Source of the DNA: Hedera helix
Taxonomy: Eukaryota; Streptophyta; Magnoliopsida; Apiales; Araliaceae
Assembly: GCA_947179155.2 (NCBI GenBank)
Contig: OX359275.1
Span: forward strand, 6,575,501 to 6,639,500
Length of the DNA: 64,000 nt
Direction of reading: 5' to 3'
Shown piece after piece: positions 1-10,149 of the stretch (positions within the stretch are counted from its first letter, which is position 1; the number at the start of each line of letters is the position of its first letter). Below the pieces are notes generated by a model, which did no database searches, had not been told where the DNA came from, and worked only from the letters and a program-made list of their open reading frames with translations. The position numbers were made by a program, and so were the translations under genes.

Positions 1-256
1 GTGTGTACAAAATTTGTCAAGTAAAATACCCAAAAAGGGTGTTAATATTATTTATAAATCATGATATGATTTTTAGTAAATTAAAATAAATATTTTTTAT
101 ATGTTATATAAAATATTTATTACACGGTATAATTACGTAATGTATAAAAATTGATTAATTATGCATGCAAATGATCCGGAAATTTCTTGGCTGCGTGAGA
201 GAGAGAGAGAGGCGGTGGAATTGAGTTTTTATAAAATTTAATTAAGTGATTTTGGT

Positions 257-265
257 TATAAAAAG
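257..265 (+). promoter_or_regulatory. TATA box of LARD 5' LTR
   Basis: TATAAAAAG lies about 180 bp upstream of the donor-like site at 443. Transcription would start near 285-295, just before a CT/GA-rich leader. The same box is at 6627-6635 in the 3' LTR. Confidence 0.55.
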
Positions 266-442
266 AATGAAAAAGCATGAAGGCAAAAACAAAGAAAAAG
301 AAGAGAAAAACAAACACACACACAAACTCTCTCTTTCTCTTCCATCATCACCGTAGCCACCAAGCCACCACCGGAATAGATCACCACCAAGGAAGGAGAA
401 GGTCTTGGAGCCTCAAAGAAAGAATTCCAAGCTTAAGGGAAG

Positions 443-1783
443 GTATAAATTCTTTTTATATGAATTATTTTGGTATTTTAGAGGATAAAATAATTTTATG
501 GAAAAATTATAAATAATTAGAATAATGATTCCAAATAATTTTTGGATATTGATGTATGAATTTGGTGATTTTTGGAGTTATTTTGTTGGCAAAATTTGGA
601 GCAAAAATGGAAAAAAATTAAAAGTTGACGCACTGTTGCACGCAGAAAGAAAGAGAAGAATGAACAGTGCTCCGCGCATTGCGCGGAGGGATTTCTCCGG
701 AAACCGGAGCCAAAACGACGCCGTTTTGGTGCCGGAAGGAAGACCCGCGCCATGCGCGGAGGAGAATTCTGGAAACTGGGGTAAAACGACGCCGTTTGGC
801 GTCGGCATAGGGCGGTGTCGCGCATCGCGCGGCCGAGGCACGCGGTAAAATTACCAGCGTGCCCCTGGCCTTTCTGGCTAATACCAAACGTGTCCTAGAC
901 CCACTGAAATTACGGAAATGCCCCTGGGCTTTCCGGCAAATACCGAATGAGTCCCTAGAAGTGCGATAATGACAGAAATGCCCCTGGACTTTCCAGAAAA
1001 TTCCGGTTATGTCCCTAGGCCGCGGAAATTACCAAAATGCCCCCAGAATCAGATTTTTAATGAAATAAATGTTTAAAAATTGTTTAAAAATTACAGAAAA
1101 TTATAGAAAAATACTAAAAATATAGAAATGATATTTGGGCATTAAATTTAATATTTTTCCATAAATATTAAATATTAGGGATTAATATTTAAATACTTTA
1201 AATATTAATCTAGCATGGTTACAATTTAGAAAAATGTTTAAATAAAATTTTTGGACAACCAGATGTGCTAAAATTTATCCGATGAGCCGGGTTGTCCGTA
1301 TGGAGGATGTCTTATATTAAGTTAAACGAATATTGTAAGGAACGAGGTTAATATAATTGGCCATATAAATTAATAATTGGCCTAGGGATGATATTAATTA
1401 ATTAAATTAATATCACAAGGAGTTAAATAATTATTATTTGATTATTTTATGACCATAGGTTGATCGAGTTAAGGGTTTGAGCTATCAATTTAAATAACTG
1501 GACGCCAGGCAAGTTCTTCAGTCCCTTTTATGTCAAATGTTGAACTATTATGATATGCAATTCTTGTTTTAAATGCATACAAATTATGTGTTATGTGATA
1601 CGTGTTTAATATGACCACAATGTGTTCTTTGTACAACGATATGAGATATATTGCTATAATTGAAGCACAAGCACATGATATATGACACACACCAAGCATA
1701 ATAAGGTATGTGCTACGTGAAGTATAACTGTTGAACTTGCTGAGCCATTGTGCTCATTACTTGCTTAATAAATATTTTTGCAG
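443..1783 (+). other. Putative intron inside the 5' LTR
   Basis: The left end reads GGAAG|GTATAAAT, a donor-like site. The right end reads ATTTTTGCAG|GAAAG and follows the block CTTGCTGAGCC..GCTCATTAC, whose CTCAT fits a plant branch point 27 nt before the AG. The same donor and acceptor modules recur in five other, strongly diverged LTRs in this window. Splicing is inferred; no transcript evidence is available. The homologous interval in the 3' LTR is 6813-8153. Confidence 0.45.
850..1045 (+). repeat. Degenerate 60-bp tandem repeat in LARD LTR
   Basis: The core GCCCCTGG recurs at 861, 920 and 980, with a diverged copy at 1039. Each is followed by a TTTCC/TTTCT segment and GTCCTAG or GTCCCTAG. 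The period is 59-60 bp. The same array is at 7220-7415 in the 3' LTR. Confidence 0.75.
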
Positions 1784-2415
1784 GAAAGAAATGAAATTCA
1801 AGAATATTGGATTATATTAGAGATGAATTGCCTAGAAGGTAGAAAACGAGATTGTTATATTGTTAAAATTATATTTCAATAAGAGAAATTTGTTAATTTA
1901 CTGTGATGAATTGTATGTATATATAAGTTGAATGTGAATATGATAGAAGTTCAATTATGAACTGTGATGGATCAGGATAATTGCTACGATAGAAATTATT
2001 ATATGTTTGATTTCGAATGATGCAACAAGGAATTTTTGTATGAAATTAAATGACTGTAAATTTTAAATCCATGAATAATTATACAGATATGAAAGGATAT
2101 TAAATTTTGAATGATGAGATTTAAGATATTGGTACAAGGTAAGAAAAGAAAAAGGTTAAGGTTGCGATCCAGGGACTAGGATCGAGATGTAGGGATTTTA
2201 AATATCCAAATATTTTAATACAACGATTGAATCGAGAAAAAGAAAAATTTATATGAGAATTTTTTTGATAATTGATGATTTTAAAATCAATTAATGGATC
2301 AAGTAAGGTGATGAAAGATATATTAACGAACCGAAATTTGGACATAAGGCAAATGATGTTTAATAAATACAAGATTTAAGAGAATAAAAATGGGTCGAAT
2401 TTCGGGGTCGTTACA

Positions 2416-2436
2416 GTTGGTATCAGAGTTAGAGGT
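2416..2436 (+). other. Primer-binding site (initiator tRNA-Met type)
   Basis: TTGGTATCAGAGTTAG starts 1 nt after the 5' LTR. It matches the usual plant primer-binding site complementary to the 3' end of initiator tRNA-Met (TGGTATCAGAGC). The next ~20 nt, including AGGTTATAAACCTTAGGT, are nearly identical to the segment after the PBS of the reverse gypsy element (minus strand, 14218-14183), which ties the two elements together. Confidence 0.85.
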
Positions 2437-4400
2437 TATAAACCTTAGGTAAATGATACCTTAGGCTATAACCTAAAGTAAGAAAGAGTACGATTAGTTA
2501 AGTGTTCTGAAAACTCAAGCGTATAGTAAGCTCGTGACTCATGATTGTATGGTGGAGCCCCTTTAGCGAATGGGCGACTAAGGCCTGACTAGGACAAGCT
2601 CCTCAACCATATGATTATGGTAAGTTCCTGAGTCCAAATACGTGATAAGTTTGATGAACATGGGGGGATTAGAATGGAAAGAGTTATAAGTTGAGAAAGA
2701 TGTTCTCAGATACTGGTTAAAGTAAAGGAAATATGTAAGAGATAAGATTATAAGCAAGAGATAAAGATGTTAAGTAAGATTTGAACGAAGGTAACGAATT
2801 GAGAAAGTTTATAAGTTCAATTAATGATATATATTTGAAAGAATAGTTGAAATGATTCAAAGATGAATCTCAAAGATAATCAGGGAACACCTGATTTAAG
2901 TAATAAAGATGACAGGGTAATCCAAAATGTCTAGGAAGAGATCATAATAACATGATCAGGAACGGTAAGAGGATCGTACTACGATACGATCACGAGATAA
3001 GGGAAACGAGTAAGAAATGGATTGTAAAGTAAGACTATGATGGGATCTAATGAGACTGTAAAAGAAAAGAGAGACCTATTAATGGTCAACAAGGTATAGC
3101 TTGATGCTATAAAGAGATATGGTACTATGAAATAGTACAAAAAGAATTTAGAGAATGATGAAACATTAAGGATAGAAAGGTTATGATAAGGGGGAAGAAA
3201 ATTTGGGTACGAAATTTCAATTGAGGACTCATGTGGTGACTGAGTAGCACGATCCTTTGTATGGGCGGGGAATTTGTGTTTACTTAGTTACTATGTGATA
3301 ATCATTGAAATGTTTTAGTCGCGTTAGCAATTTTGATAGATAGATAATATTAAGTTTAGGCACGAGTTCTTAAAACTCATACATATGGTAAGTCCATGAC
3401 TCATAATCGTATGGTATGTTTTGAGCCCCTCAGTAAATGGATAGTCTTTGACTTGTTCTCAGACTACATATTGCTAGGACAAGCTCCTAAACTCATATTC
3501 TTGTGGTAAGTTCCTGGACTCATAATGTGTGGCAAGTTTGATGAACTATACGGGGGTATAGAAAAGTTGGAGTAGATAGAAATTTTAATATGATAAAGAA
3601 TAATAGTCCTAGAAATAATTTTTTTTGTAATTAAGTAAAGAAGTAGAAGGTGAATGTTAGGGAATTTAGGGTATTCCCATTCTTCTAGCTTTGCTAGATT
3701 TCGAAAATTTTGGCCTCAAGTTGATTTGGCACGTATGTGCTTTGAAAAATATAAATGAAATTTTTTTAAGCGATTTAAAAAGTGTCTATGCTACTTGTTT
3801 CGGCTAGACGAAAAATGTTCTTACATCAAAATGTATTTCAAAAGAATCATCCACGCACCTTTTAGCCGGTGCAGATGTGATGAATGACGGAATGCTCAAC
3901 GTGTTGTTGAGACGGTGCGGTACTATTTCGTTATAAGATGATTCAACACCATAAAGTATGGTTTATGGTGTAGGAATTATTAACGACGGAATTCTCAACG
4001 GGCTGTCAAAATGACGCGGTAACATGAAGTCATAAATAATTTTGATTTTTGAAGGTATGTCAGAACTATAAGTCCTTGCCATTTGACTCGGCTAGACGTT
4101 TTGAAAAGTTTTGACATGATGAATGTTTTAAAAAAATTCTGCGGATTATAAATTGTTAAAAGTTAGTCTATGCTAATTGATCTAGCTAGACAAGCGTTGA
4201 AGAAATACAAGTCTAAGTTATTTGGTTCAGCTAGACAAATTTTGAAAAATATTTATTGAATTCATAATTCTTTGAAAGTTATAATCAATCGAATTATTTT
4301 TGAATGGATTCTAAGGCTGAGATGAACAAAAAGATTAAGAAATACGGGCATGACAGATTGTTCTACTGGCGTGCCAAATTACGGATTAAATATACATCAC

Positions 4401-4571
4401 TTTAATGACAGACTGATCCACTGTCAGGGTTTACAGTACGACGTACTCTGGGAGTGAAGTACTGTAACCGGGGTACATGTTTACTTTAATGACAGACTAA
4501 CCCACTGTCAGTGGTTTGCAGTACGACGTACTCTGGGAGTGAAGTACTGTTAAACCGGGATAAAAGTTCAT
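4401..4571 (+). repeat. 84-bp tandem duplication
   Basis: Two copies begin with TTTAATGACAGAC at 4401 and 4485. Each contains CAGTACGACGTAC and ends near GAAGTACTGT..ACCGGG. CAGTAC and GTACTG flank each core, so each unit can fold on itself. Confidence 0.8.
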
Positions 4572-4815
4572 TCAGCATACTACAAAAAGTTTTATTTTTC
4601 CTCTACTCTTATGAAGATTGGATGGTAGGATGGGTTATTATTATTTGATTGTGAGTGCTAAGGAAAGTAATAATTGCGAAGTAAAGTAACTAGGAAATGT
4701 GATAGTTTAGAAATGGCAATGTATAATGACCACGAGGACAGAATGAAAGAAATATATGTGGAATGAGTGCAAGGGAATTATATATGTTGCAAATGAATGA
4801 GATATTAGTACATAG

Positions 4816-4870
4816 AAATTTCGAGGACGAAATTTTATGAAGGAGGGGTGAATGTGATACCCCAGAATTT
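4816..4870 (+). other. Relic 3' end (hairpin, PPT, LTR start) of a second gypsy family
   Basis: AAATTTCG-AGGA-CGAAATTT (4816-4835) is followed by a purine run (GAAGGAGGGGTGA) and TGTGATACCCC at 4853. This is the classic order of hairpin, polypurine tract and LTR start. The following ~100 bp resembles the start of the LTR at 48652. The LARD therefore carries an internal piece of another element's 3' junction. Confidence 0.6.
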
Positions 4871-5333
4871 TAAAATAATTCTAAATAAGGATTATGATAA
4901 ATCAAGTAAATGTTAGTATTTAAAACCTAATGTTGAATAATGGAGGTAGTAAAGAATGAATTATGAAATATGAAGAGGATTATGAATGTGAATTAAGAAG
5001 AAAATGATGAAAAGAAACGTAAAGAAGATTTATATGAATTAAGAAAAGAATTATGATGAAACTTTTCGGAGAATAAGAAATTATCTTAATAAGTATATCA
5101 AGAAATGAATTAAAGTGTTGTTCATAAAATTTTTAGAGAAATATGAAATGTACTATTATAAAGAATTTGTAAATTAAATATTTTGACAGTAATGACCATT
5201 ATGAGGTTATCCATGTAAGTTATGAATATTAAAGAGGTAAAATATAATTATTATTGATCAAATTGTTATTCATCAAGATGAAGGTATAGCAAGGTGCTAT
5301 GAATAATATACGTATAAGTATTACGGCAATTAT

Positions 5334-5369
5334 GATTCCGAGGACGGAATCCTGTTAAGGAGGGAAGAA
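5334..5369 (+). other. Pre-PPT hairpin and polypurine tract of the LARD
   Basis: GATTCCG-AGGA-CGGAATC (5334-5351) forms a perfect 7-bp stem with an AGGA loop. The purine tract AAGGAGGGAAGAA then runs up to the LTR start TGTGAGGATCC at 5370. The tract would prime plus-strand DNA synthesis. Confidence 0.8.
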
Positions 5370-8300
5370 TGTGAGGATCCGAATTTTCAGAATTATTTAA
5401 TAAAATTAAATGAGAATTTAATTGATAAAATTATCAAGGTTGTTTAAATTAATTATTATATTATGTGATTTAAGGTATGTGATATGATTTAATTGATAAA
5501 TTAAATTTGTACAGAGATGGTGATGATTTGTGTTAAATTAAATAATTGAAAAGTAAATAAATTGTTTAAAAACAATTTATGAGGAATAAGAGAAATTTTG
5601 GTTAAATGTACAATAAATTGTACAATAAAATGGTTATGAAAATGCAGAAATTATGAAATTAAATGAAGTTATGTGGAAATGTGAGAAATATGATGTAAAT
5701 ATGTTTATATGGATGCTTGGTAATTGCTATAATTTAAAAGTTATTAATTATGTAAATTAAGGGATTAATAATAAAATTAATCCGAAAATTTCGAAAAGTT
5801 AATGAGGAAGTTAGTAAAAATTGTAATTATTGATTTTAAATTTATTAGGAATTATGGAGGAAGTTTAGAAATTAATCGAGAAGGAAAGGTAATTATATAA
5901 ATTATATAATAATAATTATATAATTTATATAAGGAAATTAAAATAAGGTATGAAGAAAATAATAATTATATAAATTATATAAGAATAATTATGTAATTTA
6001 TATAAGGTGATTAAATGGAATAAAGTTGGAGGAAATTAAGAAATTATTTAAAAGAAGAATGTAATTATATAAATTATATAATATTAAATTATATAATTTA
6101 TATATAAAGAAATTAATATGAATATTAAAGAAATTGAATAATAAATTAGAAAAAGGAATGTTTTAAGTTATTAAAAATTATGTTTATGCATAATTAAATT
6201 ATTATGACCTTTATGAAGAATAATATTTCGGAAACGGGAACATGTTAGTGTAACATGATGTACAAGTAACGAGTGAAAAATTATGAAAAATAATTTATAT
6301 ATATCCTATGAATTATTTTATGATTTTTGGAGGTATAAATTACCTCAAATAATTACATGCATGGTATTATGTGTGTACAAAATTTGTCAAGTAAAATACC
6401 CAAAAAGGGTGTTAATATTATTTATAAATCATGATATGATTTTTAGTAAATTAAAATAAATATTTTTTATATGTTATATAAAATATTTATTACACGGTAT
6501 AATTACGTAATGTATAAAAATTGATTAATTATGCATGCAAATGATCCGGAAATTTCTTGGCTGCGTGAGAGAGAGAGAGAGGCGGTGGAATTGAGTTTTT
6601 ATAAAATTTAATTAAGTGATTTTGGTTATAAAAAGAATGAAAAAGCATGAAGGCAAAAACAAAGAAAAAGAAGAGAAAAACAAACACACACACAAACTCT
6701 CTCTTTCTCTTCCATCATCACCGTAGCCACCAAGCCACCACCGGAATAGATCACCACCAAGGAAGGAGAAGGTCTTGGAGCCTCAAAGAAAGAATTCCAC
6801 GCTTAAGGGAAGGTATAAATTCTTTTTATATGAATTATTTTGGTATTTTAGAGGATAAAATAATTTTATGGAAAAATTATAAATAATTAGAATAATGATT
6901 CCAAATAATTTTTGGATATTGATGTATGAATTTGGTGATTTTTGGAGTTATTTTGTTGGCAAAATTTGGAGCAAAAATGGAAAAAAATTAAAAGTTGACG
7001 CACTGTTGCACGCAGAAAGAAAGAGAAGAATGAACAGTGCTCCGCGCATTGCGCGGAGGGATTTCTCCGGAAACCGGAGCCAAAACGACGCCGTTTTGGT
7101 GCCGGAAGGAAGACCCGCGCCATGCGCGGAGGAGAATTCTGGAAACTGGGGTAAAACGACGCCGTTTGGCGTCGGCATAGGGCGGTGTCGCGCATCGCGC
7201 GGCCGAGGCACGCGGTAAAATTACCAGCGTGCCCCTGGCCTTTCTGGCTAATACCAAACGTGTCCTAGACCCACTGAAATTACGGAAATGCCCCTGGGCT
7301 TTCCGGCAAATACCGAATGAGTCCCTAGAAGTGCGATAATGACAGAAATGCCCCTGGACTTTCCAGAAAATTCCGGTTATGTCCCTAGGCCGCGGAAATT
7401 ACCAAAATGCCCCCAGAATCAGATTTTTAATGAAATAAATGTTTAAAAATTGTTTAAAAATTACAGAAAATTATAGAAAAATACTAAAAATATAGAAATG
7501 ATATTTGGGCATTAAATTTAATATTTTTCCATAAATATTAAATATTAGGGATTAATATTTAAATACTTTAAATATTAATCTAGCATGGTTACAATTTAGA
7601 AAAATGTTTAAATAAAATTTTTGGACAACCAGATGTGCTAAAATTTATCCGATGAGCCGGGTTGTCCGTATGGAGGATGTCTTATATTAAGTTAAACGAA
7701 TATTGTAAGGAACGAGGTTAATATAATTGGCCATATAAATTAATAATTGGCCTAGGGATGATATTAATTAATTAAATTAATATCACAAGGAGTTAAATAA
7801 TTATTATTTGATTATTTTATGACCATAGGTTGATCGAGTTAAGGGTTTGAGCTATCAATTTAAATAACTGGACGCCAGGCAAGTTCTTCAGTCCCTTTTA
7901 TGTCAAATGTTGAACTATTATGATATGCAATTCTTGTTTTAAATGCATACAAATTATGTGTTATGTGATACGTGTTTAATATGACCACAATGTGTTCTTT
8001 GTACAACGATATGAGATATATTGCTATAATTGAAGCACAAGCACATGATATATGACACACACCAAGCATAATAAGGTATGTGCTACGTGAAGTATAACTG
8101 TTGAACTTGCTGAGCCATTGTGCTCATTACTTGCTTAATAAATATTTTTGCAGGAAAGAAATGAAATTCAAGAATATTGGATTATATTAGAGATGAATTG
8201 CCTAGAAGGTAGAAAACGAGATTGTTATATTGTTAAAATTATATTTCAATAAGAGAAATTTGTTAATTTACTGTGATGAATTGTATGTATATATAAGTTG

Positions 8301-8785
8301 AATGTGAATATGATAGAAGTTCAATTATGAACTGTGATGGATCAGGATAATTGCTACGATAGAAATTATTATATGTTTGATTTCGAATGATGCAACAAGG
8401 AATTTTTGTATGAAATTAAATGACTGTAAATTTTAAATCCATGAATAATTATACAGATATGAAAGGATATTAAATTTTGAATGATGAGATTTAAGATATT
8501 GGTACAAGGTAAGAAAAGAAAAAGGTTAAGGTTGCGATCCAGGGACTAGGATCGAGATGTAGGGATTTTAAATATCCAAATATTTTAATACAACGATTGA
8601 ATCGAGAAAAAGAAAAATTTATATGAGAATTTTTTTGATAATTGATGATTTTAAAATCAATTAATGGATCAAGTAAGGTGATGAAAGATATATTAACGAA
8701 CCGAAATTTGGACATAAGGCAAATGATGTTTAATAAATACAAGATTTAAGAGAATAAAAATGGGTCGAATTTCGGGGTCGTTACA
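5370..8785 (+). repeat. 3' LTR of the LARD (complete, 3416 bp)
   Basis: It begins TGTGAGGATCC after the polypurine tract and ends GGTCGTTACA at 8785, giving TG..CA termini. The five bases after it are CCTTA; the matching target duplication would lie left of the window. The first 1 kb, present only in this copy, carries AT-rich palindromic repeats (5885-6115). The downstream part repeats the 5' LTR features at +6370. Confidence 0.9.
5885..6115 (+). repeat. AT-rich palindromic repeat cluster in LARD LTR
   Basis: Three blocks repeat the pattern ATAATTATATAAATTATATAA..TAATTATATAATTTATATAAG, with different spacers. Each block is largely self-complementary and could extrude as a hairpin. Confidence 0.7.
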
Positions 8786-10149
8786 CCTTATAAGGATTTT
8801 GTCCCCAGAATCACCGCTACAAGGTTACTTAAAATTTTCTTATAATCTACTCTTTTCTTATCTTTTTTTCTCGTATATCTGAATTAATTTTACGGATAAC
8901 TTACACTTCATCTTTCTTACACAACCCTTCGATTTAATACTGGATAGATGCTACTCAATTCCTTGCGACCTCTATATTATTAAGGTACTTATTCTCTTTT
9001 CTAAATAATTCCAATCATTTAGTGAAATCATCAAACAGATAGTACTTGAATCAAATAATACCTAAACAATTATATTATTGATCGGAATAATACCTGTCAC
9101 CATGTCTCTTGACTTCCTTAATATTATTTCCCTTGATTCTGTTTCCCGCCTTGCTTTCCTTCTTCGGACAGTCCTTAAATGGATGACCCATTCTTCTACA
9201 AATAAAACACTTTATACTCTTTCTTGGATCAGGACAGTTCAAAGTAACGTGTACCTGCTCTCTACACCTATAACAACTATTTGTCCCTTTTAGACACACT
9301 CTCAAGTGGTTCTTTCCACATCTTTCACAAGTTTCTATTTTTTGCTTGATTTTTCTTGTCCATCCTCCCTATTTCTATGGTTCCACTATTTTTTTTGCAT
9401 GTTACTACCTCCGCTGCTACCTTTTCTATTTCCTTTTTCACTCTTCTTTCCTTTCCTCTCTTGATTATATTTTGACAAAGTTTCACTCTTGCCTTCCGCT
9501 ATGATTGCCTTTTCCAACATTGTTGAAAACATGTTAATCTGAATAATCGAAACTTTATTGTAGATCCATGAATTTAATTCTTGTTCAAACTTTCTTGCCT
9601 TTCGTTCTTCTGTGTCCACTTGATGTGGAGTAAATCTCGCTAGTTCATTGAACTTGGCGGCATATTCTGCTAACTTCGTGTTTCCCTGTTTGAGTTTCAA
9701 AAATTTCACTTCCATTCTTGTTTGTGTACTATTTGAAAATAGTTTTCAAAGAATAAGTCCTTAAAACGAGTCCACATAACCATTCCTTCTCCTGCTCGAC
9801 TTTTGTTAGCATTCCACCAATAATTAGCCCTTTCCTTCAACATGAAGGTGGCAAATGTTGTCTTCTATTCCTCCGTAACATGTGCAACTTCAAACACTTT
9901 CTCCATCTCTTCCATCCATGTTTGAGCTTCGATCGGATCTATCGTTCCTCGGAACTCTGGTGGTCCTACTATTTTAAAATCCTTAAAGTTTGCCAACCGA
10001 TTTTTCGGCGGACTTCCTACTGCTAGAGTTTAGTTTTGTATTACTCCTGCTAACATATTAAGAAAAGTTTGCATCGGGTCTACTTGACCTCCTTCATTAT
10101 TAACTGATTCTTCTCCTCTCAGGTTTCGGGGTTGTTTACATGGCAGCAT
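8786..10149 (-). pseudogene. gag: Gag polyprotein of Ty3/gypsy element, decayed and truncated
   Basis: A frame opens at the ATG at 10149 (minus). It reads through a proline/glutamine-rich start, a segment with PPEFRGTIDP and TWMEEMEK, then the retrotransposon gag core (KERANYWWN, FKDLFFENYF), with in-frame stops and one frameshift near 9715. The frame continues as 109 codons at 9715-9386 (FLKLKQGNTKLAEYAAKFNE). The segment 9305-9075 carries two perfect CCHC zinc knuckles (C-x2-C-x4-H-x4-C), CYRCREQVHVTLNC and CFICRRMGHPFKDC. Gag would form the particle and bind RNA. The 3' end is cut by the LARD at 8785/8786. Lineage within gypsy is inferred from the core motifs. Confidence 0.8.

Larger units (their letters stand above)
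1..2415 (+). repeat. 5' LTR of the LARD (partial)
   Basis: This copy matches 6371-8785 almost base for base and ends in TTACA directly before the primer-binding site. Roughly the first 1000 bp lie outside the window. It holds a TATA-like box (257-265), a splice-donor-like site at 443, a GC-rich hairpin cluster (660-830), a 60-bp degenerate tandem repeat (850-1045) and the conserved CTTGCTGAGCC block ending in a CAG at 1783. Short open frames here (for example 277-516) repeat in both LTRs and show no protein family. Confidence 0.9.
2437..5352 (+). other. Coding-free internal region of the LARD
   Basis: No meaningful reading frame is present. Landmarks are two copies of a leader repeat rich in TGGTAAGT (2504-2650 and 3366-3545), a segment with repeated TTGTYTCGGCTAGAC-like motifs (3655-4330), an 84-bp tandem duplication (4401-4571) and an internal relic of another LTR junction at 4816-4870. 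Much of 3655-4330 resembles the distal part of the solo LTRs at 17560-17900 and 22600-22860, so this centre seems assembled partly from LTR-derived DNA. Confidence 0.75.
1..8785 (+). mobile_element. Young non-autonomous LTR retrotransposon (LARD type), 5' end outside window
   Basis: Two direct copies of the same sequence lie 6370 bp apart (1-2415 and 6371-8785). They flank 2954 bp of internal DNA that has a primer-binding site at its left end and a polypurine tract at its right end. No gag or pol reading frame exists inside. The second LTR is complete at 3416 bp, so the first should begin about 1 kb left of the window. Long LTRs plus a mid-sized coding-free centre fit a large retrotransposon derivative (LARD), which depends on proteins from another element. 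It sits in the gag of the reverse gypsy element that resumes at 8786. In the stretches I compared I saw one difference between LTR copies (A at 430, C at 6800), so the insertion is very recent. Confidence 0.88.

Noticed and set aside
277..1699. Several 60-110 codon frames in the LARD LTR, repeated at +6370
   Set aside because: They duplicate exactly because the LTRs are near identical. Overlapping frames on both strands, low-complexity composition and no known domain argue against coding.
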